The notes beneath the pieces are model-generated. The model saw only the letters and a program-made list of their open reading frames with translations, was not told where the DNA came from and made no database searches. From IMG/VR virus record IMGVR_UViG_3300036768_000940, positions 1-21,023 of that record: a DNA stretch of 21,023 nucleotides. The stretch is one strand, 5' to 3'. The position numbers were made by a program, and so were the translations under genes. Origin of the DNA: a virus. This document shows positions 14,421-20,392 of the stretch, in pieces (the first letter of the stretch is position 1; each line of letters begins with the position of its first letter).

Positions 14421-14718
14421 TTTTTAACTCCAACAATTTTTCGGGGGGATTGAATTTAGTATAACAATTCGGGGGGACTAGGTCAACCACCTTACAACCT
14501 CTAATAAAATCCTTATCATTCACAAATTTAGCCATTTTAATATTCTTACCCAGAGTGAGTTTGTGGGCGTGAAATTTCACATTCCTCAGTGAAAAATGTG
14601 ATTTTTCACACCAATTGAAGTGCGACAAACGTGACATTTTTTCAAAAAAATGGAACTTTTCACCAACAAATTTACTCCCATTTAACTTGACCACCAAACT
14701 GATGAGCAAACCATTCAA
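14401..14718 (-). CDS. Doubtful small gene, start uncertain
   Basis: The frame is open for 105 codons from a TTG at 14718 that has GGAG 5 bases upstream, but this start lies inside the preceding gene. An internal ATG at 14535 would give 44 residues (MAKFVNDKDFIRGC onward) without a good ribosome binding site. The part between the two starts covers the palindrome cluster at 14569-14652 and reads as an odd Phe/His/Lys-rich stretch, so the 44-residue version, or no gene at all, is possible. The C-terminus (VDLVPPNCYTKFNPPEKLLE) looks protein-like. Function unknown. Confidence 0.4.
   Translation of the reverse strand: MNGLLISLVVKLNGSKFVGEKFHFFEKMSRLSHFNWCEKSHFSLRNVKFHAHKLTLGKNIKMAKFVNDKDFIRGCKVVDLVPPNCYTKFNPPEKLLELKSGFKEV
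14569..14652. promoter_or_regulatory. Cluster of three palindromes with GTGAAA half-sites
   Basis: The cluster holds a perfect 12-bp palindrome GTGAAATTTCAC (14569-14580) and a perfect inverted repeat at 14589-14609 with 9-bp arms GTGAAAAAT and ATTTTTCAC around GTG. A third inverted repeat at 14635-14652 has 8-bp arms CATTTTTT and AAAAAATG. An extra half-site TTTTCAC follows at 14657. Two of the three share the GTGAAA/TTTCAC half-site, as expected for a dimeric repressor, and all can also fold as RNA. Confidence 0.45.
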
Positions 14719-14917
14719 TTACGCTCCTCATCTCTTCAAGTGTTCCGAAATCACCCTCCTTAGATAACGACACCTGCTCACCGCACACCAAAAGCTTCCC
14801 ATCAAGTCCTAAAAACCTATTGATGTCCCAAGGAATCGGAATACTTCGTTCTCGCATTTCGTCAATCGCACGAAGTTGTTTAGGTTTAGATGTGATCTTT
14901 CGAGAAGCTTTCGCCAT
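14672..14917 (-). CDS. Small basic-then-neutral protein of unknown function
   Basis: The start is the ATG at 14917 (MAKASRKITSKPKQ), because GGAGG precedes it by about 6 bases; an earlier ATG sits on top of that site. The 81-residue protein has a basic N-terminus, then RAIDEMRERSIPIPWDINRFL, then a short beta-like part (KLLVCGEQVSLSKEG), and ends in helix (EEMRSVIEWFAHQFGG). I do not recognise the family. The ordered look and strong ribosome binding site support expression. Confidence 0.6.
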   Translation of the reverse strand: MAKASRKITSKPKQLRAIDEMRERSIPIPWDINRFLGLDGKLLVCGEQVSLSKEGDFGTLEEMRSVIEWFAHQFGGQVKWE

Positions 14918-14958
14918 AATACCCTCCATCTTTATTTAAGCTATTCACCTCGGAACTA

Positions 14959-15174
14959 TTAATGGATACTCGGATCACCATCAAATAGATCACTTATTTG
15001 ATCCATTAAACCGTTAACATAAGCCTGATTGTCTACGTCAGGCCCTAAGTTAATAAAGTAAACCTTAAAACCTGAATCTTCCAACGACTCCACCCAAATG
15101 GCTATCTCATCGTTAATCTCGTTAACGAGCCTTTCGACTTTAGCGCAGTTAGATTGCCCTTTAATTAAAATCAT
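14959..15174 (-). CDS. Small unknown protein, paralog of the 15264-15479 gene
   Basis: The start is the ATG at 15174 (MILIKGQSN), preceded by AAGGAGGG. The 71-residue protein aligns without gaps over its whole length with the neighbouring 71-residue protein: IKGQSNC.K.ER.VN.I.DE.A.W.ESLE..GF, and both end in a His. The C-terminal helix (NGLMDQISDLFDG) also appears as a fragment at 16120-16203. A good promoter lies just upstream. Function unknown; a tandem gene duplication is clear. Confidence 0.65.
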   Translation of the reverse strand: MILIKGQSNCAKVERLVNEINDEIAIWVESLEDSGFKVYFINLGPDVDNQAYVNGLMDQISDLFDGDPSIH

Positions 15175-15210
15175 TCTACCCTCCTTTTTATTTCTCACTT
15201 GACGTATTTA

Positions 15211-15239
15211 AATATATATTTATTTACCAAAATAGTCAA
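15211..15239 (-). promoter_or_regulatory. Sigma70-type promoter between the two paralogs
   Basis: On the minus strand TTGACT (15234-15239) and TATATT (15211-15216) are exactly 17 bases apart in the 89-base gap before the gene starting at 15174. Initiation near 15204 gives a 30-base leader with the AAGGAGGG site. Confidence 0.6.
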
Positions 15240-15263
15240 CTTTTATTTAAACTGCCCCCGCTA

Positions 15264-15479
15264 TCAATGAACATTTGGAATCTCAGCAAGGAATTCATCG
15301 ACTATTCGAGATAGGTAGTTGTTGTAAGCTTTCTCATCTTTTTCCGATCCGAAATAGGTGAAGGAAAACTCAAAACCTAATTTTTCCAACGACTCCATCC
15401 AGGAAGCTACCTCGTCGTCAATTTTGTTGACTATTCTTTCGATCTTGTTACAGTTAGATTGACCTTTGATTAATACCAT
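15264..15479 (-). CDS. Small unknown protein, paralog of the 14959-15174 gene
   Basis: This 71-residue protein (MVLIKGQSNCNKIERIVNKI) has the same length and pattern as its downstream neighbour: a conserved N-terminal KGQSNC, a DDEVASWMESLEKLGF helix, then a strand and a C-terminal helix. The second half has diverged more than the first. AAGGAGGG precedes the ATG. The pair probably arose by tandem duplication; retention of both suggests use, but no function is recognisable. Confidence 0.65.
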   Translation of the reverse strand: MVLIKGQSNCNKIERIVNKIDDEVASWMESLEKLGFEFSFTYFGSEKDEKAYNNYLSRIVDEFLAEIPNVH

Positions 15480-15492
15480 TTTGCCCTCCTTT

Positions 15493-15696
15493 TTAAAAAT
15501 AAACTTCAGTTAAATCCTCGGTTATGTACGCACAACCGATTTGTGAACTATTTAATATCCCTTTCAACCATTCAATAGCCTCGGTGAACGAGTTGAACGG
15601 TCTAGATAACACCACACAATTCTGTTGCACTAAATACCAAGTGTGGTTATTAAAGACGTGCCTAACGATCAAGCACCTATCGTATTGAGTCTTCAT
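15493..15696 (-). CDS. Small unknown protein (67 residues)
   Basis: MKTQYDRCLIVRHVFNNHTW and WYLVQQNCVVLSRPF look like beta strands, followed by a helix FTEAIEWLKGIL and a final strand (CAYITEDLTEVYF). It resembles a small single-domain protein of beta-beta-alpha-beta layout. GAGGAGGG precedes the ATG, and the ATG overlaps the stop of the remnant at 15693-15779. Its leader and first four codons are nearly repeated before the mini-ORF at 16120-16203, so this gene took part in local duplication. Confidence 0.6.
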   Translation of the reverse strand: MKTQYDRCLIVRHVFNNHTWYLVQQNCVVLSRPFNSFTEAIEWLKGILNSSQIGCAYITEDLTEVYF

Positions 15697-15779
15697 TTTG
15701 CCCTCCTCTCAGCTTTGTGTTCTAGACGAACTTGTTTTTCGTGAGTCCTAGTATTGCCTGGGACTTCGCGATCTAGCAT
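15693..15779 (-). pseudogene. Remnant duplicate of the 3' end of the 16200-16409 gene
   Basis: A 28-codon frame ends HEKQVRLEHKAERRAK and a TGA that overlaps the next ATG. The 16200-16409 protein ends QELQKQARLENKAARRAK, also with a TGA overlapping the next ATG, and the following GAGGAGGG-type leader is nearly the same at the DNA level. There is no good ribosome binding site at a normal distance from its own ATG. It is most simply a decayed copy of a gene end, though a translated micro-ORF is not excluded. Confidence 0.55.
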
Positions 15780-15837
15780 TAATGTTTTCTACTCCCATTA
15801 TACAAATAATACTCCCTACCCCGCCGCCGCATTCCCT

Positions 15838-16056
15838 CTATTCTGCCTCTTCTTGCCCTACTTCCACTTCTGAAGTAAAGACAGGTTCACGAAACTCTGG
15901 ATAATTACTCACCAATTCATCCCACTGTTTGCGAAATTCCTCAATGTTCTCGACAAGATCTGAAGGGTCTAAATCAGAGTAGACCCCAGCTATCCTGTAA
16001 GTTGAAGTTGTCTCTTCCTTTTTCTCTACTGGTTTAGATGACTTTAATTTGTTCAT
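15838..16056 (-). CDS. Small acidic protein of unknown function
   Basis: The 72-residue product has a basic start (MNKLKSSKPVEKKEE), then TYRIAGVYSDLDPSDLVENI, a helical middle (EFRKQWDELVSNYPEF) and an acidic end (EVEVGQEEAE). AAAGGAGG lies about 6 bases before the ATG. It has no recognised domain. Its neighbours are other short unknown genes on the same strand. Confidence 0.6.
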   Translation of the reverse strand: MNKLKSSKPVEKKEETTSTYRIAGVYSDLDPSDLVENIEEFRKQWDELVSNYPEFREPVFTSEVEVGQEEAE

Positions 16057-16119
16057 TAGTTGCCTCCTTTTAGGTTTATTTATTGTTTTTTATTTAACTC
16101 TTAGTCACCATCATAGCCT

Positions 16120-16203
16120 CTAAATGAGTACTAACCCATTATCAAATAGATCACTTAGCTGATCCATTAGATGATTAGCATACTCCCCACTTTGAGTTCT
16201 CAT
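16120..16203 (-). pseudogene. Chimeric mini-ORF joining two local gene ends
   Basis: A 27-codon frame starts MRTQ, like the MKTQ start of the 15493-15696 gene with the same leader, and continues with ANHLMDQLSDLFDNG. This matches the C-terminal helix of the 14959-15174 protein (VNGLMDQISDLFDGD). The matching DNA includes an identical run of 17 bases (ATCAAATAGATCACTTA at 16141). This looks like a deletion product that fused the start of one gene to the end of another. The ribosome binding site is good, so it may be translated. Confidence 0.55.
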
Positions 16204-16409
16204 TTTGCCCTCCTCGCAGCTTTGTTTTCTAGCCGAGCCTGCTTTTGTAGCTCTTGAACCATACCAGGCAATACTTCTAAAGCCGTGTACGCTCCGTACT
16301 CTTTAATAAACTCCTGCAAAACTTGCTTTAAATTAAGTATGAGCAAGGCTGGTTCGCTAAGGGCTTGTACCCTGGTTTTGCTTCTTATTTTGATAACGTT
16401 AGTTTTCAT
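16200..16409 (-). CDS. Small helical basic protein of unknown function
   Basis: The 69-residue protein has a basic N-terminus (MKTNVIKIRSKTRVQ), a long helical middle (LLILNLKQVLQEFIKEYGAY) and a basic helical end (KQARLENKAARRAK). Its stop overlaps the ATG of the mini-ORF at 16120-16203. It follows the AAA ATPase gene by 21 bases with AGGAGGG before its ATG, so it is probably co-transcribed with the ATPase. Its 3' end has a degraded copy at 15693-15779. Function unknown; DNA binding is possible from the charge only. Confidence 0.65.
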   Translation of the reverse strand: MKTNVIKIRSKTRVQALSEPALLILNLKQVLQEFIKEYGAYTALEVLPGMVQELQKQARLENKAARRAK

Positions 16410-16430
16410 AAAAATCCCTCCTTTTATTAA

Positions 16431-17204
16431 TTAAGCTACGTTTTCGTTATCGACGGACTCACCGCCTGAAGTTAGAGCCATAGGAGCTAAACCGCCGTTT
16501 AAACTTTTTAGTTCAAAGAAAAAGTCTGGTTGCTCTTGAAACCCTTTAAACTCGAAAGATACTTGAGTGATGTGACTTACTGGCTTAGTTAAAAACATCG
16601 CAGCATCATACCAAGACCTTAGATCACTAGTACCTCTGATATTTTCGGCTGCGACTTTAGATTTGGAAGCTTTGTTATGATGAACTAGCATGATTGCTGA
16701 ACCTGATTCACGCTGTAAAGCTCTTAATTTAGTTAGTATCTTTGACATCTGCGCAGTAGATGACTCAGAAGTATTTGGGATCAAACGAACTAAAGGATCC
16801 AAAATAACTAATAAGGGGCGATCAGCTAAAATCTTATTCCTTAGCCATTCGAAATGTTCTGGGTTATCAAGAGCGAAGTTCTGACCCGCTACGATTTCAA
16901 TTTGAGGTACTTGATTGATTTGAATACCTCTTGCTTTACATATCTGCTCTAGACGCTGTAAAATGATGGCTTCGCTGTCTTCGCCCTGAATCATTAAAAC
17001 GGGACCTTGCTTTAAAACTGGATATACCCCGAAACAATCAGTACCCGTGGCGACACTAACTAAAAGCTCCCCAGCTAACCATGACTTCCTAGTCTTAGGA
17101 TCCCCCGACACTAAACATGTTGACGACATGGGCAACAACCCTTCGATCAACCATTGGTTATTTGAGCTTTTCTCTAGGTCTGTTAGTTTTTTGCTCTGAA
17201 ACAT
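16431..17204 (-). CDS. RepA/RecA-like hexameric AAA ATPase
   Basis: The 257-residue protein has the RecA-fold ATPase pattern of the RepA (RSF1010)/AAA_25 group. Walker A is SGDPKTRKSW with GDPKTRKS at 34-41, an acidic GEDS with Glu75 follows, and Walker B is LLVILDPLVRL with Asp136. The sensor-like IMLVHHNK is at 171-178 and RGTSDLRSWYDA at 190-201. It covers the ATPase core and little else, so it lacks primase or zinc domains. Such proteins act as replicative helicases or recombination ATPases on single-stranded DNA. It is preceded by GGAGGA and is second in the cassette that begins with the repeated element at 17587-17750. A helicase role is likely; a RecA/Sak4-like annealing role is the main alternative. 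Confidence 0.78.
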   Translation of the reverse strand: MFQSKKLTDLEKSSNNQWLIEGLLPMSSTCLVSGDPKTRKSWLAGELLVSVATGTDCFGVYPVLKQGPVLMIQGEDSEAIILQRLEQICKARGIQINQVPQIEIVAGQNFALDNPEHFEWLRNKILADRPLLVILDPLVRLIPNTSESSTAQMSKILTKLRALQRESGSAIMLVHHNKASKSKVAAENIRGTSDLRSWYDAAMFLTKPVSHITQVSFEFKGFQEQPDFFFELKSLNGGLAPMALTSGGESVDNENVA

Positions 17205-17257
17205 ACTTTCCTCCTCCTTCTTACTTAAGATAACTTAGTAAAACAATCAAGTATTTT

Positions 17258-17548
17258 TTAAGCCGCCTTAGTATTAATATTTAAAAAATCTAAGTCAGAT
17301 ACGATTTCACCAGTATCGTCCCAAATTAAAACGGTACGTCCACCATGACCGTGAAGTAAAACTACGTCAACCCAATTTTCAAACTTGGTTACGGTTTTAA
17401 TTTCACGAGTCGAACCGTCAGCTAAACGTGCGTCTACAATCCACCTAACGCACGCACAGCCAGTTGAGCTTACATACCCTATGGCAACATAACCCGTGCC
17501 TGAAACGCCGCTTAAATCTCGTCTTCTATAAAGCTTAAATGATCTCAT
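17258..17548 (-). CDS. Conserved protein of unknown function with SGVSGTG motif
   Basis: The 96-residue protein begins MRSFKLYRRRDLSGVSGTGYVAIGYV, has CACVRWIVDARL in the middle and ends LLHGHGGRTVLIWDDTG. I recall this pattern (basic-aromatic start, SGVSGTG, a CVRW-like strand, HGHGG with a final W) from small hypothetical proteins widespread in bacteria and phages, but I know of no function. The composition suggests a small beta-rich domain. It is first after the repeated element at 17587-17750, with AAAGGAGG before the ATG, so it should be expressed early and well, in front of the AAA ATPase. Confidence 0.7.
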   Translation of the reverse strand: MRSFKLYRRRDLSGVSGTGYVAIGYVSSTGCACVRWIVDARLADGSTREIKTVTKFENWVDVVLLHGHGGRTVLIWDDTGEIVSDLDFLNINTKAA

Positions 17549-17586
17549 TTTATACCTCCTTTGTTATGGTTTGTACCTATATACAA

Positions 17587-17750
17587 GGCAAAGCTGATGC
17601 CAGCTCTTAAGCGAATATATTTGAGCTGGAGAAGTGTTAGGCGTAAAAGGAGTGTACAGGCGAAGGTGGTTTTGTGGTCTAAGTTACTGAAAATAAGGAA
17701 TAAAAATAGTTTTCGTCAGGTTTTTTGACATGTTTAAAAGTTTGACGGGG
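17587..17750 (-). repeat. 164-bp upstream element, copy 1
   Basis: This element ends 38 bases before the start codon of the 17258-17548 gene. It aligns without any gap to copies at 19104-19267 and 20229-20392. Three blocks are conserved: a hairpin block nearest the gene (GCCAGCTC with GAGCTGG around an AT-rich loop), a TGAAAATAAGG block that on the minus strand reads CCTTATTTTCA, and a distal TTGACATGT and TTGACGGGG block. On the minus strand CTGACG and TATTTT are 18 bases apart, a plausible promoter. Confidence 0.8.
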
Positions 17751-17772
17751 GTATGGGCTGATGATAAGCAGT

Positions 17773-17810
17773 AAAAAAATAAAACAGCGGGTACTAAGGC
17801 CCGCTGTTTT
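17773..17810 (-). terminator. Strong rho-independent terminator of the second cassette
   Basis: AAAACAGCGGG and CCCGCTGTTTT form a perfect 11-bp stem around an 8-base loop, followed on the minus strand by TTTTATTTTTTT. It lies 35 bases after the small gene at 17846-17983 and just before copy 1 of the repeated element, so it separates cassette 2 from cassette 3. Confidence 0.9.
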
Positions 17811-17845
17811 GAGGATTTTAAGGTGATTTTAAGTGCTATGAGTAT

Positions 17846-17983
17846 TTAGTTTGAATCGTTAGTGCTGGGTGATTCGTCTTTGGTTTCGGTACTAAGTACT
17901 TCACCCTTTTGCTTTAAAATATCCTCGAATAGGATATTGGCTGCCCCTATGGGTAGTTGTGGGATTGTGGCGTCGTTTTTCAT
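17846..17983 (-). CDS. Very small protein (45 residues) at the end of the second cassette
   Basis: The frame reads MKNDATIPQLPIGAANILFE, then DILKQKGEVL and a polar Ser/Thr/Asp tail, ending in TAA. A perfect AAAGGAGG lies about 6 bases before the ATG, as strong as for any gene here. A terminator follows at once, so the ORF fills the space between a ribosome binding site and a transcript end. There is one helix-like segment and no membrane stretch. Function unknown. It is not related to the paralog family upstream as far as I can see. Confidence 0.65.
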   Translation of the reverse strand: MKNDATIPQLPIGAANILFEDILKQKGEVLSTETKDESPSTNDSN

Positions 17984-18005
17984 GTATACCTCCTTTGTTT
18001 ATATT

Positions 18006-18395
18006 TTAATTAAATTTATATGATTCGACCCAACTCATTAATTTTTCATACGAAAATGAATTGAGTTTTTTAGTGATTTCGGCCAATAGTTTTTTACATT
18101 TTGTCTGTTCGCGGTCTTTAGTGAGACATAAGGCTAGCTCGATAACCCCCTGAAAGTTCGTTTCATTTACGGGCGAAAGCGGGTTTAAGCCGTGTTGTGT
18201 GACGAGGGTTGAAAGGAAAACCTTGTATTTATTTCCTTCCTGAAGGATGACCATTTCAGCTTTTCCTGAAAGAGCGGGGTGACTAAGTGCAAAGCCTTTA
18301 CACTCTCCAGGTGTTAGGTATTTTGACACTTTAAATCCCTGATCGATTAAGATACGCTCTAGTTGTACTAGTTGTATTGATCGTATTAAAGTCAT
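18006..18395 (-). CDS. Member of a local paralog family of unknown function (copy C)
   Basis: The 129-residue protein begins MTLIRSIQLVQLERILIDQG and then follows the family pattern: GFKVSKYLTPGECKGFALSH, HPALSGKAEMVIL, YKVFLSTLV and GLNPLS. Residues 1-75 match the proteins at 19729-20190 and 19435-19695; the last 50 residues are a separate helical tail with a Lys-rich segment. A 9-bp tandem duplication (TACAACTAG twice) near the start lengthens the N-terminus relative to MTLIQLERIL in the 19435-19695 copy. AAGGAGGG precedes the ATG. It is second in cassette 2. Confidence 0.7.
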   Translation of the reverse strand: MTLIRSIQLVQLERILIDQGFKVSKYLTPGECKGFALSHPALSGKAEMVILQEGNKYKVFLSTLVTQHGLNPLSPVNETNFQGVIELALCLTKDREQTKCKKLLAEITKKLNSFSYEKLMSWVESYKFN

Positions 18396-18427
18396 ATAAC
18401 CCTCCTTATAGTTTGTATTAATATGAT

Positions 18428-19066
18428 TTATCCATTAAGCTGCTGTGCGGCGGCACGTCGATTTAATTTACGTCTATGAGCTGCTCGAAACTTTGCATAC
18501 AACCACTCGCCTAGTGTTATTTGGTCGTAAACGTTAGTTATTGGTGAAAGTGTGGTATCACTAGCTTGAGGATAACGCACAACGGCCTCGCCCTTAATTA
18601 AACTTTGATACATATTTATTAAGTTTTGATAAATAGTATCTTTGGAACTTTTAGCAGTTTTAATATGAGATGCATCTCGGAGACCTTCCATATACAGTTT
18701 GTCGACCAATATTTTGAGGGCGTCAACTTCACGTTGACGTAAGAAGCTCAAGTTCTCGAGCGGCTGTAAAAAGAATTTATTAATTTCTTCTACAAAATAC
18801 TGCGCATCTTCTACTAGAAATCGAATTTCTCGCATGATACTTCTTTCATCGGCCAAGCTAACCCTGCTTACAGGCAAAAATCCAGTTTTACAGGGCAGGG
18901 ACACAAAAACACTAAATCTGCGTGGCGAAGTGGCTAAAACAACAGCCTCGAGCAAGTTTTCTAGTTTAGGATGTTTAAATTTAAAACAATGCCCCTCTTC
19001 GCACTCTTCATGGTGGGAAAGTGTGAAACCTAAGTCTTTAATTTGTTTTAAAATTGAGTCTTTCAT
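18428..19066 (-). CDS. Longest, most diverged member of the local paralog family (copy B)
   Basis: I chose the ATG at 19066 (MKDSILKQIKDLGF) because AAAGGAGG precedes it; a longer frame starts inside the repeated leader. The 212-residue protein keeps the family core in residues 10-70: GFTLSHHEECEEGHCFKFKH, HPKLENLLEAVVL, RRFSVFVSLP and GFLPVS. It then adds about 140 residues: a helical part (VDALKILVDKLYMEGLRD), a linker, and a basic C-terminus (LYAKFRAAHRRKLNRRAAAQ) that could bind nucleic acid. It has Cys/His residues where other copies do not (EECEEGHC). It is first after copy 2 of the upstream element. Function unknown. Confidence 0.7.
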   Translation of the reverse strand: MKDSILKQIKDLGFTLSHHEECEEGHCFKFKHPKLENLLEAVVLATSPRRFSVFVSLPCKTGFLPVSRVSLADERSIMREIRFLVEDAQYFVEEINKFFLQPLENLSFLRQREVDALKILVDKLYMEGLRDASHIKTAKSSKDTIYQNLINMYQSLIKGEAVVRYPQASDTTLSPITNVYDQITLGEWLYAKFRAAHRRKLNRRAAAQQLNG

Positions 19067-19103
19067 ATATACCTCCTTTGTTATTGGTTTTATTAATATA
19101 TAT

Positions 19104-19267
19104 GGCAAAGCTGATGCCAGCTTTAAAACGAATATATTCGAGCTGGCGGATATTAAGTGTAAAAGAACTATATAGCGCGCTCCTAGTTTTTAGGCCTAAG
19201 TCATTGAAAATAAAGAGCTAAAATAACATTCGTCAATTCCTTTTACATGTCAAATTCTTCGACGGGG
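19104..19267 (-). repeat. 164-bp upstream element, copy 2
   Basis: This is the best-formed copy, ending 37 bases before the ATG at 19066. GCCAGCT (19116-19122) and AGCTGGC (19141-19147) can pair around CGAATATATTCG, itself a perfect 12-bp palindrome. AAAGCTG (19107-19113) and CAGCTTT (19118-19124) make a rival 7-bp stem. On the minus strand TTGACG and TATTTT are 18 bases apart, and TTGACA lies further upstream. It is the presumed promoter and leader of cassette 2. Confidence 0.8.
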
Positions 19268-19360
19268 ATATAGTGAATATGAAACTATTTCAGTCAAGTA
19301 TATCAACTAAATATATTAATAACGACACTCTTAATAAAAAAAATAAATAGGATAACAAAA

Positions 19361-19397
19361 TAAAAAAAAGAGGCAGCCTATATATAAGCTGCCCCCT
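19361..19397 (-). terminator. Rho-independent terminator of the first cassette
   Basis: On the minus strand GGCAGC and GCTGCC form a 6-bp stem (19388-19393 with 19372-19377), extended by GAG/CTC past a small bulge. It is followed by TCTTTTTTTTA. It lies about 40 bases after the stop of the 19435-19695 gene. The 90 bases between it and copy 2 of the repeated element show no further feature. Confidence 0.85.
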
Positions 19398-19434
19398 CAT
19401 ATGAATATTGAGAGATGATGATTTTAATAAAATT

Positions 19435-19695
19435 TTAGAATAACTGCTCGATGATTGACAATACTTTAGTTTTATCTACGGTCCGTATGGACGATATCGG
19501 ATTGATGCCAGTTTTCTTTACTGGAGTGGATAAAAATATGTTGAAGCGGTCTTCGTTTTTAGTTATCACTACGTCTTGCTCAATGGGATAGCTGGGTAGT
19601 GTGGCTGCGAAGCCTTTGCCCTCTTCGGGGGATAAATACTTAGTTACTTTGAAGCCTGCACCAGTTAGAATTCTTTCTAGTTGAATTAAAGTCAT
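19435..19695 (-). CDS. Shortest member of the local paralog family (copy D)
   Basis: At 86 residues this is nearly the bare family core: MTLIQLERILTGAGFKVTKY, LSPEEGKGFAATLPSYP, DVVITKNEDRFNIFLSTP, and KKTGINPISSIRT, ending in a short helix. It shows that residues 1-75 are a self-standing domain. The pattern G-F-x-V-[ST]-K-Y-L-[ST]-P-E-x-G-x-G-F-A is shared with the 19729-20190 protein. AAACCTCC on the plus strand (GGAGGTTT) marks its ribosome binding site. It is second in cassette 1 and is followed by a terminator. Function unknown. Confidence 0.7.
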   Translation of the reverse strand: MTLIQLERILTGAGFKVTKYLSPEEGKGFAATLPSYPIEQDVVITKNEDRFNIFLSTPVKKTGINPISSIRTVDKTKVLSIIEQLF

Positions 19696-19728
19696 ATAAA
19701 CCTCCTTTATAGTTAGTATTAATATTAA

Positions 19729-20190
19729 TTAAAATTCAAGACACTCATAAGTCTGTATTAAATCAGAACACAATGAGTGCACTGTCTTAGAGTTAGATAT
19801 TTTCATGGCCCTAAGTGCAATGGACTTGAATGAAGTATCGCCCCCGTTCATTGTTTCTCTGTATTGATCAATAGTAAGTTGTTGTGAAATATCAGTCCAT
19901 AGTTTTTTGCAGGCCATAAATATATGCGATTTTAAGTGATACATGACGTATTTAGGAACTTCATAACCGTACACCACACTTACATACGATGTCCGATGTA
20001 TCCCGCCCTTTTCTGTGGGAGTCGAGCGAAAGATTTCGTATCTCTCCCCATCATATAAAACAACGATTTCAACTTTATCGGATAAAGCGGGATGGCTAAG
20101 CGCAAAGCCTGTACCATCTTCAGGCGTTAGGTATTTTGACACTTTAAATCCTTGTTTAGTTAGGTTGATTTCTAGTTGTTCTAAGTTCAT
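19729..20190 (-). CDS. Member of the local paralog family, first gene of cassette 1 (copy A)
   Basis: The 153-residue protein starts MNLEQLEINLTKQGFKVSKY and continues LTPEDGTGFALSHPALSDKV, then EIVVLYDGERYEIFRSTPTE. The core (about 1-70) is closest to copy C at 18006-18395 (GFKVSKYLTP, FALSHPALS). The tail of about 80 residues is helical and unlike the tails of the other copies. AGGAGG precedes the ATG, downstream of copy 3 of the repeated element. Same core with different tails suggests a shared binding or fold role with varied partners. I know of no described family. Confidence 0.72.
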   Translation of the reverse strand: MNLEQLEINLTKQGFKVSKYLTPEDGTGFALSHPALSDKVEIVVLYDGERYEIFRSTPTEKGGIHRTSYVSVVYGYEVPKYVMYHLKSHIFMACKKLWTDISQQLTIDQYRETMNGGDTSFKSIALRAMKISNSKTVHSLCSDLIQTYECLEF

Positions 20191-20228
20191 TTTGTCCTCC
20201 TTTTGTTAGTTGTTTTATTAATATATAT

Positions 20229-20392
20229 GGCAAAGAGGATGCCAGCTTTAAAACGAATATATTCGAGATGGCGGAGTGTAGGTGTAGATAAAGTAGATAG
20301 TAGAGAGCGTAGTTTTCGAGATAAGTTATTGAAAATAAAGAGAAAAAATAGAATTTGTAGGTTAAATTGACATGTAAAATAGATTGACGGTA
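20229..20392 (-). repeat. 164-bp upstream element, copy 3
   Basis: This copy ends 38 bases before the ATG at 20190. It has the same length and no gap against the other two. The CGAATATATTCG palindrome, TATTGAAAATAAAGAG and TTGACATGT blocks are kept, but one base change in AGATGGC and two in AAAGAGG weaken both alternative stems seen in copy 2. The distal part reads TTGACATGT then ATTGACGG. It is the presumed promoter and leader of cassette 1. Confidence 0.75.

Noticed and set aside
15198-15226. Plus-strand promoter TTGACG with ATTTAC
   Set aside because: The -10 match is poor and there is no plus-strand gene to serve; the minus-strand promoter in the same gap is much better.
17221-17241. Inverted repeat before the AAA ATPase gene (TTACTTAAG with CTTAGTAA)
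   Set aside because: It needs a bulge and is short and AT-rich, so chance is likely.
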